Part shown: piece by piece, positions 34,558-46,129 of the stretch | Numbering within the stretch: the first letter of the stretch is position 1 | Layout of the letters: every line of letters starts with the position of its first letter | Source of the DNA: Elmis aenea | Taxonomy: Eukaryota; Arthropoda; Insecta; Coleoptera; Elmidae | DNA: 64,000 nucleotides | Assembly (NCBI GenBank): GCA_947652605.1 | Contig: OX393577.1 | Location: forward strand, 53,344,108 to 53,408,107 | Reading direction: 5' to 3' | The notes under the pieces: model-generated | Databases searched by the model: none | Seen by the model: only the letters and a program-made list of their open reading frames with translations | Told to the model about the DNA's origin: nothing | Program-made: the position numbers and the translations under genes

Positions 34558-35690
34558 AAATTATTACCTCCTAAAAATATGTCATGTGGTTTCCGGAATA
34601 ATAGATCGGTAATGGACCAGATTTTTGTAGTGAAACAAATCAGACAACAGCATACATCAAAGATTACCATTCTATATACTTTTCATAGATTTAAACAGGC
34701 CTATGACACCATAAAAAGAACAAAGGTATATGAGGCAATGCGAGAATTGGGGTTCCTGAAATATTAGTGAGGCTAGTGAAGATAGGAAACAAATTACAAG
34801 ATTCTGGATGAGGGACATACATCGAAGAAATTTAGACCTAAGAGAAGTTTAAGACAAGAAAATAGGTTGTCAACACTTTTGTTTAATGTAGTGTTAAAAG
34901 CCATACAGGGTACGTACATGTATAACGACTAGGATAATTTATAGCCAACGTATACAAATTATGACTTACTCAGATGACTTAGTTTTCTAAGCTAGAAGTA
35001 AAACGAATTTAATAGGAGCAATCCAAAAAGTCGAATTAAGGGTAAAGGAACAAGGAATGAAGATAAATGAAGAGAAAACGAAGTTTATGATACTGGATGG
35101 GCAGCAAGACAGGACACGAAACACAAAATTTGAACTGGTTATAAAAGATAGGGCTCAATATAAATTTGATAGAGTGGATAAATTCATGTATTTTTATCTT
35201 TATTAGATTATGGAGAAGAGGGAGCTGAGGTACAAGAAATAATTATTAAAGGCTCAAGATGTTTAGCGACATTGGGCCATTTAAACAGGTCAAAGAATAT
35301 CTCAAGGAGAGTAAAATTTAATATCTAGTAAACAATTATACGACCAATAGTTACTTACGGGGGTAAGATGTGGAAAATGATTCAAGAAGAAGGAAAACAT
35401 TACAGGTCTGGAAAGGAAAGGTATTACGAAAGATATTTGAAAAAAAAAAACAATGTAGAAGAACAAATGAAGAAATTGTATGAAAGAATCAGGTGGCTGG
35501 GACATATATCAAGATTTCCTGAGAAAAAATAACGAAACAAGTACTTGGAGGATTAACGGGAAGAAAGACGATAAAAGACCCCGGAAAAAATGGTTAGCGG
35601 CTGTGAAAGGAACATGAAGAAACTAGGAGTTAAAGAATGGGTAAATCTTTCCAAGGATAAAAAGAGCCAGCTTGGCCTGATTAAATAAAA
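34558..35690 (+). pseudogene. LINE reverse transcriptase relic (3' part of ORF2)
   Basis: Starts in the reverse-transcriptase domain: SCGFRNNRSVMDQIFVVKQI, then FKQAYDTIKR and MRELGF, the usual motifs 2a-3. Later, in other frames, MTYSDDLVF (the YxDD active-site motif) near 34960, VKEQGMKINEEKTKFM near 35045, and C-terminal blocks such as RTNEEI and KEWVNLSKDKKSQLGLIK, ending with TAA near 35687. Frameshifts and stops interrupt it repeatedly. The 5' end is truncated near 34558, as is typical for LINE insertions. It is related to RTE-like elements, but the clade is not certain. Confidence 0.85.
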
Positions 35691-35859
35691 ATTAAAATAT
35701 TTCAGAGGTTTAAATAAATGAAAATCGGAGGAAGTAAGAACCGTACAGTATGCTGGGTAGGATAGAAGATTCCACTGTATAATTCTATTTCTTTAATGGT
35801 TTTTGCAGCCGTATGGGGTCAAGCGTTCTTTTGAAAAAAAAGATTTTTGATTTTATTTA
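35691..35859. other. Spacer between LINE 3' end and mariner relic
   Basis: May include the LINE 3' untranslated region; no tail repeat is clear. Confidence 0.3.
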
Positions 35860-36360
35860 GCTTCTAACTGCATTCTTAACTTTATCCCTTAAAAGTGTTG
35901 TGTAATAGTATGCGTTTACTGAGCGACCATGTGATTAGAAAATCAACCATTAACACTCCCTGCAAATCTCAAAAGAATGTTGCTGAAAAGTTGATCTTTG
36001 CTTTCTTCGGTTTTCAAGATGTGGTTTGACACCTCTGCATGTTTTCACTCGGGCTCGGGCATAAATGGTGTGCCCAAGTTTCGTGCATTGTAATAATTTA
36101 GTTCACAAATGAATATTTTTCCTCATACCATCGCAGCAAGGAAGAAGCTATGCGCAAACGAATCATCTTATGTTATTGGGTCAACAAAATGCAAAATTTA
36201 TCTGTCGGCGATTGTACGATATTTCAGGTGCTTTTTTGTAGTCTCTGTAATACTTCCGGCGCCAATGTCTAGTATTCCGGAAATTTCACGAACCAATATT
36301 CTCCTATTTATCAAACTGAAGGCGTAAAATTTTTGTAAATTCTCTTGAATTTCATATGCG
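35860..36360 (-). pseudogene. Mariner-like transposase relic
   Basis: On the minus strand: INRRILVREISGILDIGAGS (about 36330-36270), a helix-turn-helix of the RISVREIxxxLxIxxGS type; KHLKYRTIADR after it; then HETWAHH (about 36088-36065), corresponding to the first catalytic block DETWxHH with aspartate changed to histidine; then KPKKAKINFSAT and GVLMVDFL, matching the block around the second domain. The rest of the catalytic domain is missing. Several frameshifts. It is a different sequence from the relics at 26935 and 48585. Confidence 0.7.
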
Positions 36361-37154
36361 ACTTATTTTCGACACGATTTTTCCACACAGATTTTGGCCA
36401 ATCCAAAATTTTGACTTTTGAAAAGGAAAATTTCCATATTATGAAAATAGTTGAGTAAAAAGTTCTGTAGAATGTATGCCTTCTTTTGCTAAATATCTAA
36501 ATACTTAATACGTTTTCACGCTCCAATGGACAGAAGTTTTAGACGTGATATAGCAACTGGCAAAATAATAAATACACTAATAAGTTATCATGAATGTCTA
36601 GCCAAGGGTCACAGCCAAACTACACAATAGTAGCTTTTTAAATTAGCCGTTTAAATTGGTATTTATGAAAGTATTTCTGGCTAAATTTTAACGTTTCTCG
36701 TAATAATGTTTAGTGGATTAAATTGATTTACTGATATTCTTTTAACTTTCAAAGTAACATTAGAACGGAGTAAATTTCGTTTCCTTTGTTTTTGAAATCT
36801 TAAGATGCGGGATTTGCTGATCTTGCTCCATTTGCTTAATTCAATAGATAGAAAACATTCGATTTCACCGATGGTGAGCAGCGATTTGTGCACGAAGTTG
36901 ATTGATTGATTGAATGCAGTTTACATTCGGAAAAGGCATTAGGCACATGTGGATGCAACCGAGATTAAAAACACTTTATCTTTCAAACCTTCTTACTTTT
37001 TGCACAAGATGCAAGTTTTGTTAATGTACTGTGTTTTTACATTTAATAAAGGAGGCACAAATATGCTTAAATAAATTTAAATAATCATCCAGAGGAGATG
37101 AGGATCAATCGATATTATTGTAACGTTAATTTTAATTTATTTATAACAACTATA
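36361..37154. other. Unassigned
   Basis: No element is recognised. The 70-residue frame at 36681-36893 (minus) is lysine/arginine-rich without a known motif. Confidence 0.35.
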
Positions 37155-38703
37155 CAGGGTGCCCATTTTTCTAACCTGTTGTATGGGTAACTCCGTTAAT
37201 ATTAGAGATACAGAAACGTTTAAATTAGCAAATTTGTGCAGAATTTAAAGAAAAATCTGATGCCATTTTTAAATTTGACCTACGTCATCAACTTTTTGAA
37301 ATATTTTGAAAAAACTGAAAAAGGTCGATTTTTCAAACTTGAATAATTCCGTAACCATATGAGTTAGAACCAAAATAAAAATTTGCTTTTATAGATGTTT
37401 TTACGTAGATTTCAAATATGTTAACGAAATTTTCATAGCACTCTAGATTTCCGAGTTATAGCACAAACTTGCATTTTTTTAAATGGAAGTCATAGTTGGC
37501 TATGGTCTTATTAAAAAGGTTATTTTTTTCTCGTTTCAATGATATAAGGGTTGTTATGCTGTAATTTTGTAGTTTTTCTTTAAATAAGCAAAAATCATTT
37601 TACATGTTCACTGCCTACTAATAGATGGGAGTTATCCTGTGTTGATGTTTTTTTTTTATCGATGTGACATTTAAGAGTTGTCTCTTATCGTTAGTGTAGC
37701 AATTATTAGGCAGTTACAGCCTTTTCAATTGACACCACATTCAAGGGACAACTCCCGGGTAGATGATGTTGGTTTATAATTTACGTATTCCAGGACTCTC
37801 TCTTCATCTTCTTGCTTAAATTTAATTTTCAAACCTTTGGATTTTGTAAATGACCTGTATTTTTTTAAATTGGTTTCTAATAACGAAAATAATTTCTTTC
37901 TTGGTTGCCTCCTTCCCATAAATCTTTGCAAATACATATCACTTGAATTTCTACTATTTCTACCTATTACAAGCCTAGTAATAAAAAAGCATGTCGTTTC
38001 TTTCTTCATTAGAAAACATTGTTTTTGAAATTTACAATAAAGTCAATCAAAAATTTTGATCAACACGAGAGAGAGATTTATACGTATAACAAACAATAAA
38101 TGTTATTTGACAAATTATGAGGTTTTGTTTTTAAAATTTGTAACTGGCTAATAACTGCAACACTAACGATAAGAGACAACTCTTAAATGTCACATCGGAA
38201 AAAAAAGAACATCAACACAGGATAACTCCCATCTATTAGTAGGCAGGAACATGTAAAATGATTTTTGCTTATTTAAAGAAAAACTGCAAAAGTAAAGCAT
38301 AACAACCCTTATATCATTGAAACGAGAAAAAAATAACCTTTTTAATAAGACCATAGCCAACTATGACTTCCATTTAAAAAAATGCAAGTTTGTGCTATAA
38401 CTCGGAAATCGAGAGTGCTATGAAAATTTCGTTAACATATTTGAAATCTACGTAAAAACATCTATAAAAGCAAATTTTTATTTTTGTTCTAGCTCATATG
38501 GTTACGGAATTATTCAAGTTTGAAAAAATCAACCTTTTTCAGTTTTTTCAAATTTTTTTTAAAAAGTTGATGACGTAGGTCAAATTTGAAAATGGCATCA
38601 GATTTTTCTTTAAATTCTGCACAAATTTGCTAATTTAAACGTTTCTGTATCTCTAATATTAACGGAGTTACCCATACAACAGGTTAAAAAAATGGGCACC
38701 CTG
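37155..38703. mobile_element. Largest complete foldback, CAGGGTGCCCATTTTT family
   Basis: The ends CAGGGTGCCC and GGGCACCCTG are flanked by TA. Arms of more than 500 bp are nearly identical (for example AACTCCGTTAATATTAGAGA on the left, its complement on the right), and the inverted homology runs to about 37690 and 38160. The loop (about 37700-38150) carries the N-terminal part of a transposase on the minus strand. At 1549 bp with a coding remnant, it is among the most informative members of the group. Confidence 0.9.
37725..38019 (-). pseudogene. Transposase N-terminal region with helix-turn-helix, in foldback loop
   Basis: ATG at 38019 opens MFSNEERNDMLF; after a frameshift near 37985 the frame continues GRNSRNSSDMYLQRF, GRRQPRKKLFSLLETNLKKY, then EDEERVLEYVNYKP and TSSTRELSLECGVN before a stop. 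The order start - RNxRxxxxxYxxRF - RRxPxxxxFxxLxxNL - VLxYVxxxPxxSTRxxxxExGV is that of the N-terminal (helix-turn-helix) region of insect mariner-like transposases of the PPRSPDLTPLDYF type. The catalytic domain is absent. It lies between the two arms of the 37155-38703 foldback, so it is probably a leftover of the parent transposon. Confidence 0.8.
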
Positions 38704-38754
38704 TATACACCTTCGTAATTAATAATTAACTGCTAAGGAAACTTTAAAGTTATT

Positions 38755-39510
38755 CTTTTTATGTCAACTAAACTTGTTTCTTATGTCTTTCCATTTGAAG
38801 TTTCTGTCCGCTGCTGCTTTTTTAACTTCGTCTTTCCAGGTTTTTCTCGGTCTACCTCTTTTGTTTTTTCCTTGTGATCTTGCTTAATAGGCTTTTCTGA
38901 TTAACCTTTCCTCTTTCGTCCGATAAATGTGACCCAACCATCCCAGCTGTGTTTCTTGTATTTTTGTTTCAACTGATTTTATCTTTAATTATTCTCTTTC
39001 GTTTCTGATTCTATCTTTTTTGGTTTTTCCTAGGATTTTCTTAGAAATCTCATTGCAGCTGCATTTACTCGGCTTTTATTTTTATTTGTGAGTGTCCACG
39101 TTTCACTTCAGTATAAAAGTGCCGGAGTTACTACCCTTTTGACCTCTTCCACTTTTGTTCGTTTTGGGACTTCTCTATTTCCAAAAAATGTTGTTCTTAA
39201 ACTGTTAAATATTTTTCCCACTTTTCCTGTCCCTTCGCTTGTTTCCTTGCCATTCCTCCATTTTTCTCTATGATCATTCCTAAATATTTAAAGCTTTGTA
39301 CCTGTTCCAATTAAAGTGATGTTAGGCCCTTTGTTTTTTTATTGTAACGATCATAGTTTTTGTTTTTTCATATTACTTTTTTACAATTCCAGGTTACAGT
39401 TTCTGTATTATGTTGCAGATTTGTTTGTTTCCGCGACTATGTCGTCTGCGAACATTAGCTCCGTTATGTTAATTTTTCCATTTTCCAGTTGCTTAGGTGA
39501 AACGGTCTCA
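38755..39510 (-). pseudogene. LINE ORF2 relic: reverse transcriptase end and C-terminal region
   Basis: On the minus strand, in order: NITELMFADDIVAETNK with the FADD active-site motif (near 39460), VTPALLY, GKTKKDRIRNE, ETQLGWLGHIYRTKE, then RKTWKDEVKKAAADRNFKWK, close to the usual C-terminus. Frameshifts occur, for example near 39300. The open frames on the opposite strand (39088-39273, 39316-39531) are shadows. It is RTE-like in motif order; the 5' part is missing. Confidence 0.82.
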
Positions 39511-40711
39511 TTTTTTGTTTTACTTCTTTAATTACCCCATCTATTATTAATAAATAATGAAAACTGATAGGATTATTTTATAGTGACTGACTATGTGAAG
39601 TACCTACCTAATTGATTTCGTTTGTAAGCGACTGATATTTATATTTGTTACCGGTCATTACAAAAACTTTTCGACATTTGTAAAAGTTTTTATCAGTTGA
39701 CTGGAAACTTAATTAACTCGTTAGTCGTTACTTAATTTGCCTATGAAGAACATTTCTGTATATATAAACATTTTCATTTATTTAGTTTCCTTATGGTTAA
39801 TTAAGAAATTTATCCATTCGTTATACGGTTCCAAATGTTGTTTGCATTCATTACAAGAACGCGATGGTAAGTAAATAGCAACATCTTTTACTCGTAATGT
39901 ATATTTGGATGCTCGAGACGGTATAATGTTTACAAATCATTTAGGAAGCTTTAAAAGCTGTTTCTAAAGCGGTAAAATCCGATACCTTTTCAGTTGAATA
40001 ACGAACTGCTTTTTACTTGGTCGAAACTGTCTCGAAAATATATTCCTAAAAACACCTCCAGACCATAATTTGAAATTCCAACGAGATTTAAAGTAAATAT
40101 ATAAGTACATACATAAACAACGTTCGGTTTATAGGATTAGAAGTTTGCAACTTCGGAGGGAGAATAAGAATGCAGGCTCGGAGTTTTCTCCTTGGAGATT
40201 TCAAAATCTCTACTTTTTGCTACACTCTTTTGTCCCGTACTTTGTGGAATTTATTAGTGGTTTGTGATATCGTTGGGTGTTTGTTTATTATTTCCCGTAT
40301 TTTGCTGTATTTTACTGTGTTTTGTTTGTCGTATTTACACACTTATTTAAGGTTTGCTTTGAAGATTTCGATGTATTCAAATATACTGGAACGAAAAAGA
40401 GCTAATACGATTCTCCATCAGCTCCTGCTGAGGAGTTTATACGTATTAACGTGTATTTACTTAAATCTCCTTCCATTGTAATTAAATTGACGTTTTTAAA
40501 CAGTTGAAAGAATACGCTTCTGATAATTCTTGTTGTTTTATATAAGGGACCTACAACCCTCGGCCCGCGGGCCTAATTCTGTTGAAAAAGGTCTCCAAAC
40601 GCATATTTTTAAAACGAATATTTATTTTATGAGCTGCTTCTGTTTTTGATATCTTGATATCTAACTAGTTATCGATCTCTGCTCTATAGGTACAATAACA
40701 TATTTCGCATA
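39511..40711. other. Unassigned, with a possible solo hAT end
   Basis: No gene is recognised; the 103-residue frame at 40170-40481 has a hydrophobic, chance-like composition. At about 40555-40580 CAACCCTCGGCCCGCGGGCC resembles the subterminal part of a Charlie-type hAT element, without partner. Confidence 0.4.
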
Positions 40712-41347
40712 CAAGGTGTCTCAAATTTGATACTGACAAGGGAGGGCCACGATACGTTGTCGCTAGAATTTGATTAAGGCTGTGTTTATTGCAACAAGGA
40801 CATCAAAACTAAATGTTTTCTAGAGTTATACGTGCCACTGGCTATTTCCTTCGGAAAAATAGCGAAAAAACTGGAAAATCGACAAAAAAGGTTATTTTTG
40901 CGATCGCGTTGGCCATGAACGTCAGAGATAAAATCGAAATTCTCCCATTTACCAATGCGCGCTTTCTTTGCAAGTAAAAGGGTGCAAAGGTTTTGAAAAA
41001 ATCTTAAACGTCTCGTTTTTCGCGTTTTTCTTCGGAACCGTTTAAGATTTTTTCAAAAACTTTGCATCATTTTACTTGCAAACGATGCGCGAATTGGTAA
41101 ATGGAAGAATTTCGATTTTATCTCTGACGGTTTCATGGCCAACGCGATCGCAAAAATGACCTTTTTATACAAATTTTTCAGTTGTTCCTCTATTTTTCCG
41201 AAGGAAATGGCCAGTGGCACGTATAACTCTGCAAAACATTTAGTTTTGATGTTCTTGATGCAATAAAGAATAAACACAGCCTTAATCAAATTCTAGCGAC
41301 AACGTATCGTGACCTTCCGTGGTCAGTATCTAAATCTCAAATATTTT
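40712..41347. mobile_element. Foldback element, CAAGGTGTCTCAAATTTGAT family (copy 1)
   Basis: Arms of about 310 bp meet near 41030 with almost no loop: TTTGCAAGTAAAAGGGTGCA on the left against its complement on the right. The left outer end is CAAGGTGTCTCAAATTTG preceded by TA; the right outer end has decayed (GTCAGTATCTAAATCTCAAA). A second copy without the outer ends lies at 57641-58331. The reading frame at 41053-41289 lies within an arm. Confidence 0.8.
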
Positions 41348-41599
41348 AAGAGCTGTAAGTATGGTTGAGCTAAAGTAAAATTATTTAACTTTTTCCTGCA
41401 TTTAAATCACGACCAATACATAAGTAAAAAAAAACAGTTTTTTAGGTTTAGTTTATTTACATTGTTTGACATCACTCGATGTTTTTTAATTCAAGTAATG
41501 TAACAAACATTCATAATTTGATTGTCACCACTTTCAAAAGTTTTAATTTGTTGCTCTTGCGCTCCTCTGTTTCTCTGCTACAGGTTTCAATTTTAAGAA

Positions 41600-41935
41600 A
41601 TAGTCTCCCTTTAATATACACTTGATCTAGTTTTATATTTGCAAAAAATCTATGTTTAGTGAAGAAATCAACCCTATGTCAAAAAATAAAAAAGAAACAA
41701 CTAGTTTATTTTTTATTTTTTCTATTATTGGTTCTTGTACCGGTTTTTCTCTAACGTTTTCGTTGTTTATCCTGCCCCATTTAGTTTTCCCCGCAATTTT
41801 TCTGAAGTGTTTCATTTCGATGGTGTTAATTTTAGCTTGGTCTTATTTCCGTAGCGTCCAACTTTCGGATGCGTAGGTTATTGTTGGTAATGTTACCATA
41901 TTATGGATTTTAATTTTTACCTTTACGTCAATTTC
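41600..41935 (-). pseudogene. LINE ORF2 C-terminal relic
   Basis: Minus-strand frames give TYASESWTLRK, then INTIEMKHFRKIAGKTKWGR and INNENVREK, the TYxSExW ... EMxxLRxxxGKTxxxRxRNExIR succession downstream of a LINE reverse transcriptase. It is short and truncated at both ends. The opposite-strand frame 41652-41876 is a shadow. Confidence 0.75.
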
Positions 41936-42982
41936 GTTGTGTAATTGCAAAATTTCAACCCATCAAAAAGTTCTAATAAAAAAACCAACAGGGGTCGCAC
42001 TTTTAGCCCCCTGTGAAGGTGGAAGATGATTAAAAATATTACTGTGGGAAACCTTTTAACAAGTATAAAACATCTACCAAATATCATTCTTCTAGATTTA
42101 TACAAATTTGAGAAATAAATTAAAAACCCAATTTTACCGCTTCCCTTAGAGAGGTGTAACTCTGAAAGGAGACGTGTAAGGAAAAAAATTTATATGAAAG
42201 GCCCCCCTTAATTTTCGATAAGAAATCACCTCCTGATTTTTTTTTTGCAATACTTAAGAAACACCCTGTATAATAGATCGAAAAACGGAAGTTAACGTTT
42301 TTGGGACACTCCCTATATTTATTTTATCGTCGAGATCTGTGTTTGACCTAATTTTTAGTTTATTAATTAAAAAAATAGCGGCCTTATGATTTAAAACAAT
42401 TGGTTTTATTTATTTTAAATATTTATAATAGATAAAGAGTAAATTATGCTAATCATATATTTGACCTGTTTATTTTGTATCAAAAATTTTCCAATAACTG
42501 TCACTTTACAAGAACAGTAAGGGATCGTATGGGTGTGAAATAAGATACAGAACAACTGAGTGTTTAGCACTTGGCTCTTGGGGATGTTTGCGGATACAAA
42601 TAGAAATGGGAGGTGTTAAGGCGGGTCGGAAACCGAGGGACATTGGGGAATTGGCGAAATTGGAAATGTTCTGAGGGATTTTGACGTCTGGGAATATCTT
42701 GCAGGGGATAGTTTGTTTTTTCTTTGATTGTTGTTTCTATTATTTAAAAAAAATACACGTAAGTTGATTGCTTTGTAAGTGTATCTTTTTTAATTAAAAG
42801 TTTTAATTTGAGTGATAATTGATTTCTTTAGTTCGTAAGTTAATAAAACCAAAATAAAAAGTTAGATTCTTATTCTTATTACAGTAAATATAATTTAATT
42901 AATTTTTGTTACATAAAGCCTATGATAAATGACAAAGAACATGGAAATTTTAAAATCTTGTAGAAATAACATTATAGTTAGT
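41936..42982. other. Unassigned, with a solo CAGGGTG end
   Basis: AAACACCCTGTATAA at about 42261-42275 is a right end of the foldback class; no left partner was found. A G+C-richer stretch at 42580-42690 has no recognised content. Confidence 0.4.
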
Positions 42983-43202
42983 CAAGGGTGGGCAATTGTT
43001 TTCTGCAGAGAGCCGGAGGAAATTTAGTTGGGATGATGCGGGCTGGAATAATTTAGATGGGAGGCGTGTTATTTTTTTGCCTAGCCCAACATTTGTTCAG
43101 AACCTGAAAAATTTTGAAAATATTTTCTCGTTTGTCAAATTCTAAAAATATTTCGTGCAGCGGGATTGGATGCTGTCGCGGGTCGACATTTGCACACCCT
43201 TA
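42983..43202. mobile_element. Charlie-like hAT MITE
   Basis: The start CAAGGGTGGGCAATTG and the end ATTTGCACACCCTTA are inverted. Internal CAGAGAGCCGGAGG, GATGCGGGCTGG and GTCGCGGGTCGAC are decayed forms of the gccgg/cgggcc blocks typical of Charlie-type hAT ends. A target duplication could not be resolved. Confidence 0.6.
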
Positions 43203-43786
43203 GTTAAAGTCCTTAGCAAAGATGAATGTGATTGTAAAACCTAAACTCAAACTGTGCATATTAGGTCCAGTACCAGAAATGTCCTAAAAATCTTATAAAA
43301 CTTAAATTATAGAGAATTTATTATTATCATAGGTAGAAATTTGATATTTGGTAAACTAGTAAAGGCCTTAGTGGCATGGCTTTAGCTGACATATTTTTGA
43401 GATTTAATGGGCAGTATCTAACTATTTTATGCTCTTATTTGGCGAATATTTTGTTGTTTACGATAAACAGATTTAAAAACAAACACATTTATTTTTGAAC
43501 TGCTTATCAGGTGAGTATTTCATTTAATAACAAAGTTACAAAAAAAATAATCTAGCAATGGAAACCGAAATCAAATATATAAATCTGTTTTTGATTTATA
43601 GCATAAAGATAAGTGTTTTCGCGACTCATTTGTTTTTCAGTGTATCAGAACCACATAGCGTTTCAATGATTTTTGGAATGTTATTGGAACTAGACACGAA
43701 ATGTACAATTTTAATTTATATTATTTAGTATAACTTATACTAAGCACGTAAAAACATACATTATCTCTAACGGTTAAAGTGATAAA
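43203..43786. other. Unassigned
   Basis: A+T-rich, no recognised feature. Confidence 0.35.
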
Positions 43787-44459
43787 CAGGGTGTTCCAGA
43801 TAACATTTCCAGCTTAGGGATCTCGCTTATTATAAGAGATACAGTTTACTAAGATAAATTATTCCTAGTTATGAGAGAAGCTACAATTAATTTTTAAAAG
43901 TACAAAATTCTTCTTACTTTAGATGAAATTTTATTTTTTTCTGGTCACTTTTCGTCTTTCATTAAATTAATTTCTTTTAGGATTTCCTTAAGATACTTTT
44001 ATATGTAGAATGTAACCGTTATTATAGATTTTTTTCGTTACTTGATTGGTAAAATACGATTTTTGGCTTTTTTATAAAAATAGATAAAGCAAGTAATATC
44101 TTATTAAAAAGAGAAAAAAAGCGCATTTAACTATTCCATAGCCAACTTAGCGCCCCATAAGAAAAATGTTTAGTGATGAGAAAATCTAAAATAACAGTTA
44201 CATTCTGCATTAAAAATTACCTCAAGAAAGTACAAATAAAATTGTTCTAATAATTAAGACAAAAAAGTTATGAGAGAAAAAAGAAATTCGACATTTTCAT
44301 ATTTTTTGCTATAACATCTGAAGTACGAGGAATTTTGTACTTTAAAAAATTGATTGTAGCTCCTCTCATACTAAGGAATAAGTCATCGAATTTAAACAAA
44401 CCTGTATCTCTTATAATAAGCGAGATCACCATGCTGAAAATGTTATCTGGGACACCCTT
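43787..44459. mobile_element. Foldback element, CAGGGTGTTCCAGATAACAT family (copy 1)
   Basis: CAGGGTGTTCCAGATAACAT on the left and ATGTTATCTGGGACACCCTT on the right are inverted; the right is followed by TA. Homology continues (GGGATCTCGCTTATTATAAG and its complement) and resumes in the centre around GAATGTAACCGTTATTATAG, so the whole unit folds back. CATAGCCAACTTAG lies near the centre. A second copy begins at 63156. Confidence 0.82.
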
Positions 44460-44472
44460 TATACATGTTATC

Positions 44473-44908
44473 GGCAAAGTGTATGATTCGGTATTTTACA
44501 GAATGGCTAGGTATTCTGTGTAATGTCGAGTGAAGTTTGGCTAAGTATAAAATTATAATCTTTAACTTGACCCTCATTCACTTTGTCAGTAATAGAGGGT
44601 CAGATTAAAGGTTCTTTAGAAGTTTTTTTTTAAAGCATTGCAATAAATAAAGTATATTCATGAGATTATTATTACTAATATTATTAATGTTTTTTTTTTA
44701 TTTGTGAGAAAATAAAAATGTTTTGATTTTTATTAAATGTTTTAAATTGTATATCCTACCTAACTTACATTCGACGCCTAGGTATTTCATAAAACGACTA
44801 GTTTATGTATATAATATCATTATTATTTTAGACTTTGCCAAATTCCACCATGCATTACAATAAAATGTCTAGGAATTCTGTAGAATACCGGAATTATACG
44901 CACTTTGC
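44473..44908. mobile_element. Foldback element with GCAAAGTGTATGATTCGG-type ends
   Basis: The left GGCAAAGTGTATGATTCGG and ATTTTACAGAATGGCTAGG match the complement of the right ends GAATTCTGTAGAATACCGG and ATTATACGCACTTTGC. The core (44566-44622) holds TAACTTGACCCTCATTCAC and GGGTCAGATTAAAGG, related to the core of the 28869-29230 element. No target duplication is certain. Non-coding. Confidence 0.6.
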
Positions 44909-45479
44909 AGCTAACCCAGTATTATGAATGATAAAAATATCGTTCAAGAATATATTCTTTTAAAATTCAAAACAATAGTTTTGGAAAAGCTATAATTCTG
45001 TGGCTAAAAGTATAAAAGTTTTTTAAGATACGTATTTTTATTATGTAAGTCAGAGCCTCAGAGCCGTAACAAGGGCGTGGCGAAAGAGGCGCCCGCCACG
45101 GGCGCAACTAGATTTGGGGCGCGAAATATAATAAAGGTGAAAAAAAAATAAGTAAATAGATATAAACATCCGCTATTGTATATTTTATTTCGGCAATACG
45201 TCGCTTAGGACATACAATAACTACAACACAGCGGAATTTCGCTACATTTGGTAACACTGGTGAGTCCCAATTCGTTTCAAGTTTGATGGCAAAGACAAGA
45301 TACAGTAAACTCTGTAACAAATCCTCGAATATTGCTAAAATTATTAACAACATTTAAGTTTGTTGCATTACTAATATTTTGGGATGCAATATTAGGAAAG
45401 ATAAATAATGTAAATTTACTTTTACAAAAAAAAATGCTGCGAAAAGGATAAAAGCTCAAAAAAATTAAATTCAACAGTA

Positions 45480-45660
45480 CCAAAATGATTTTTTCGATTT
45501 GCCTTACCATTTGGCGAAAAGTTTTGCCGAAATAATAAATATTGAAACTTACATTCCAGAAAAGACACGGCGCAAAAAAAAAATGCCTGGTGAGAAAGCT
45601 ACTGATGATTCGTTTCCTATGAATGCAAGTGCATTACTAAAAAATAAATATGTAAAATTT
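45480..45660 (+). pseudogene. hAT transposase middle fragment
   Basis: A plus-strand frame gives IPEKTRRKKKMPGEKATDDS, resembling the basic RxRKxxxxxE segment between the catalytic blocks of zinc-finger MYM/hAT-type transposases. It is in the same orientation as the C-terminal fragment at 45884-46129 but separated from it by stops and a deletion. Confidence 0.5.
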
Positions 45661-45883
45661 TAGGTCTAATACTCATACAACTCATTGATAGTCTTACTGT
45701 TTTACAAAAGATCTTAAATGGCAGCAGTTTTTTAAATGGACCAGCTTTAAAAATTATGCTGCTATATGATCTCAAATAATGCGCAGCTGACCCGGCATTA
45801 AAATATAGTAGAACTTGTATGTGAAATTGCCAGTTTCACATATCAAGCCATGGTAGTTTTTGAAAATTTTGGCTTTTTAAATC

Positions 45884-46129
45884 TTGCCAAAAAAATTACA
45901 AACTCTCATTACAAAGATACTTATAACAATGCCTGTAATAACAGCTTCCTGCGAACGTTCGTTTAGCAAATTGAAAATTGTAAAATCGTACCTTCGTTCT
46001 TCTATTGGCCAAGAGCGATTAACAAACATATACCTAATTACAATTGAAATAGATATTGCAAAAACATTAAATTATGACGATGTGTTTGCAAATGAATTTC
46101 TAGAAAAATTTACCTATAAAATATGCTGA
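45884..46129 (+). pseudogene. hAT transposase C-terminal dimerisation domain
   Basis: 81 residues, open to a natural stop. ITMPVITASCERSFSKLKIV followed by KSYLRSSIGQERLTNIYLIT is the hAT family C-terminal dimerisation motif (xxPxxxASxERxFSxLKxIKxxxRxxMxxxRLxxL). The first methionine is internal to the original protein, so the frame is a remnant and not a gene start. It most resembles the transposases related to ZMYM1-like proteins. The motif is well preserved, suggesting relatively recent decay. Confidence 0.88.

Noticed and set aside
40170..40481. 103-residue plus-strand reading frame with hydrophobic runs that could suggest a membrane protein
   Set aside because: T-rich DNA produces such runs by chance; no homologous motif or gene context is visible.
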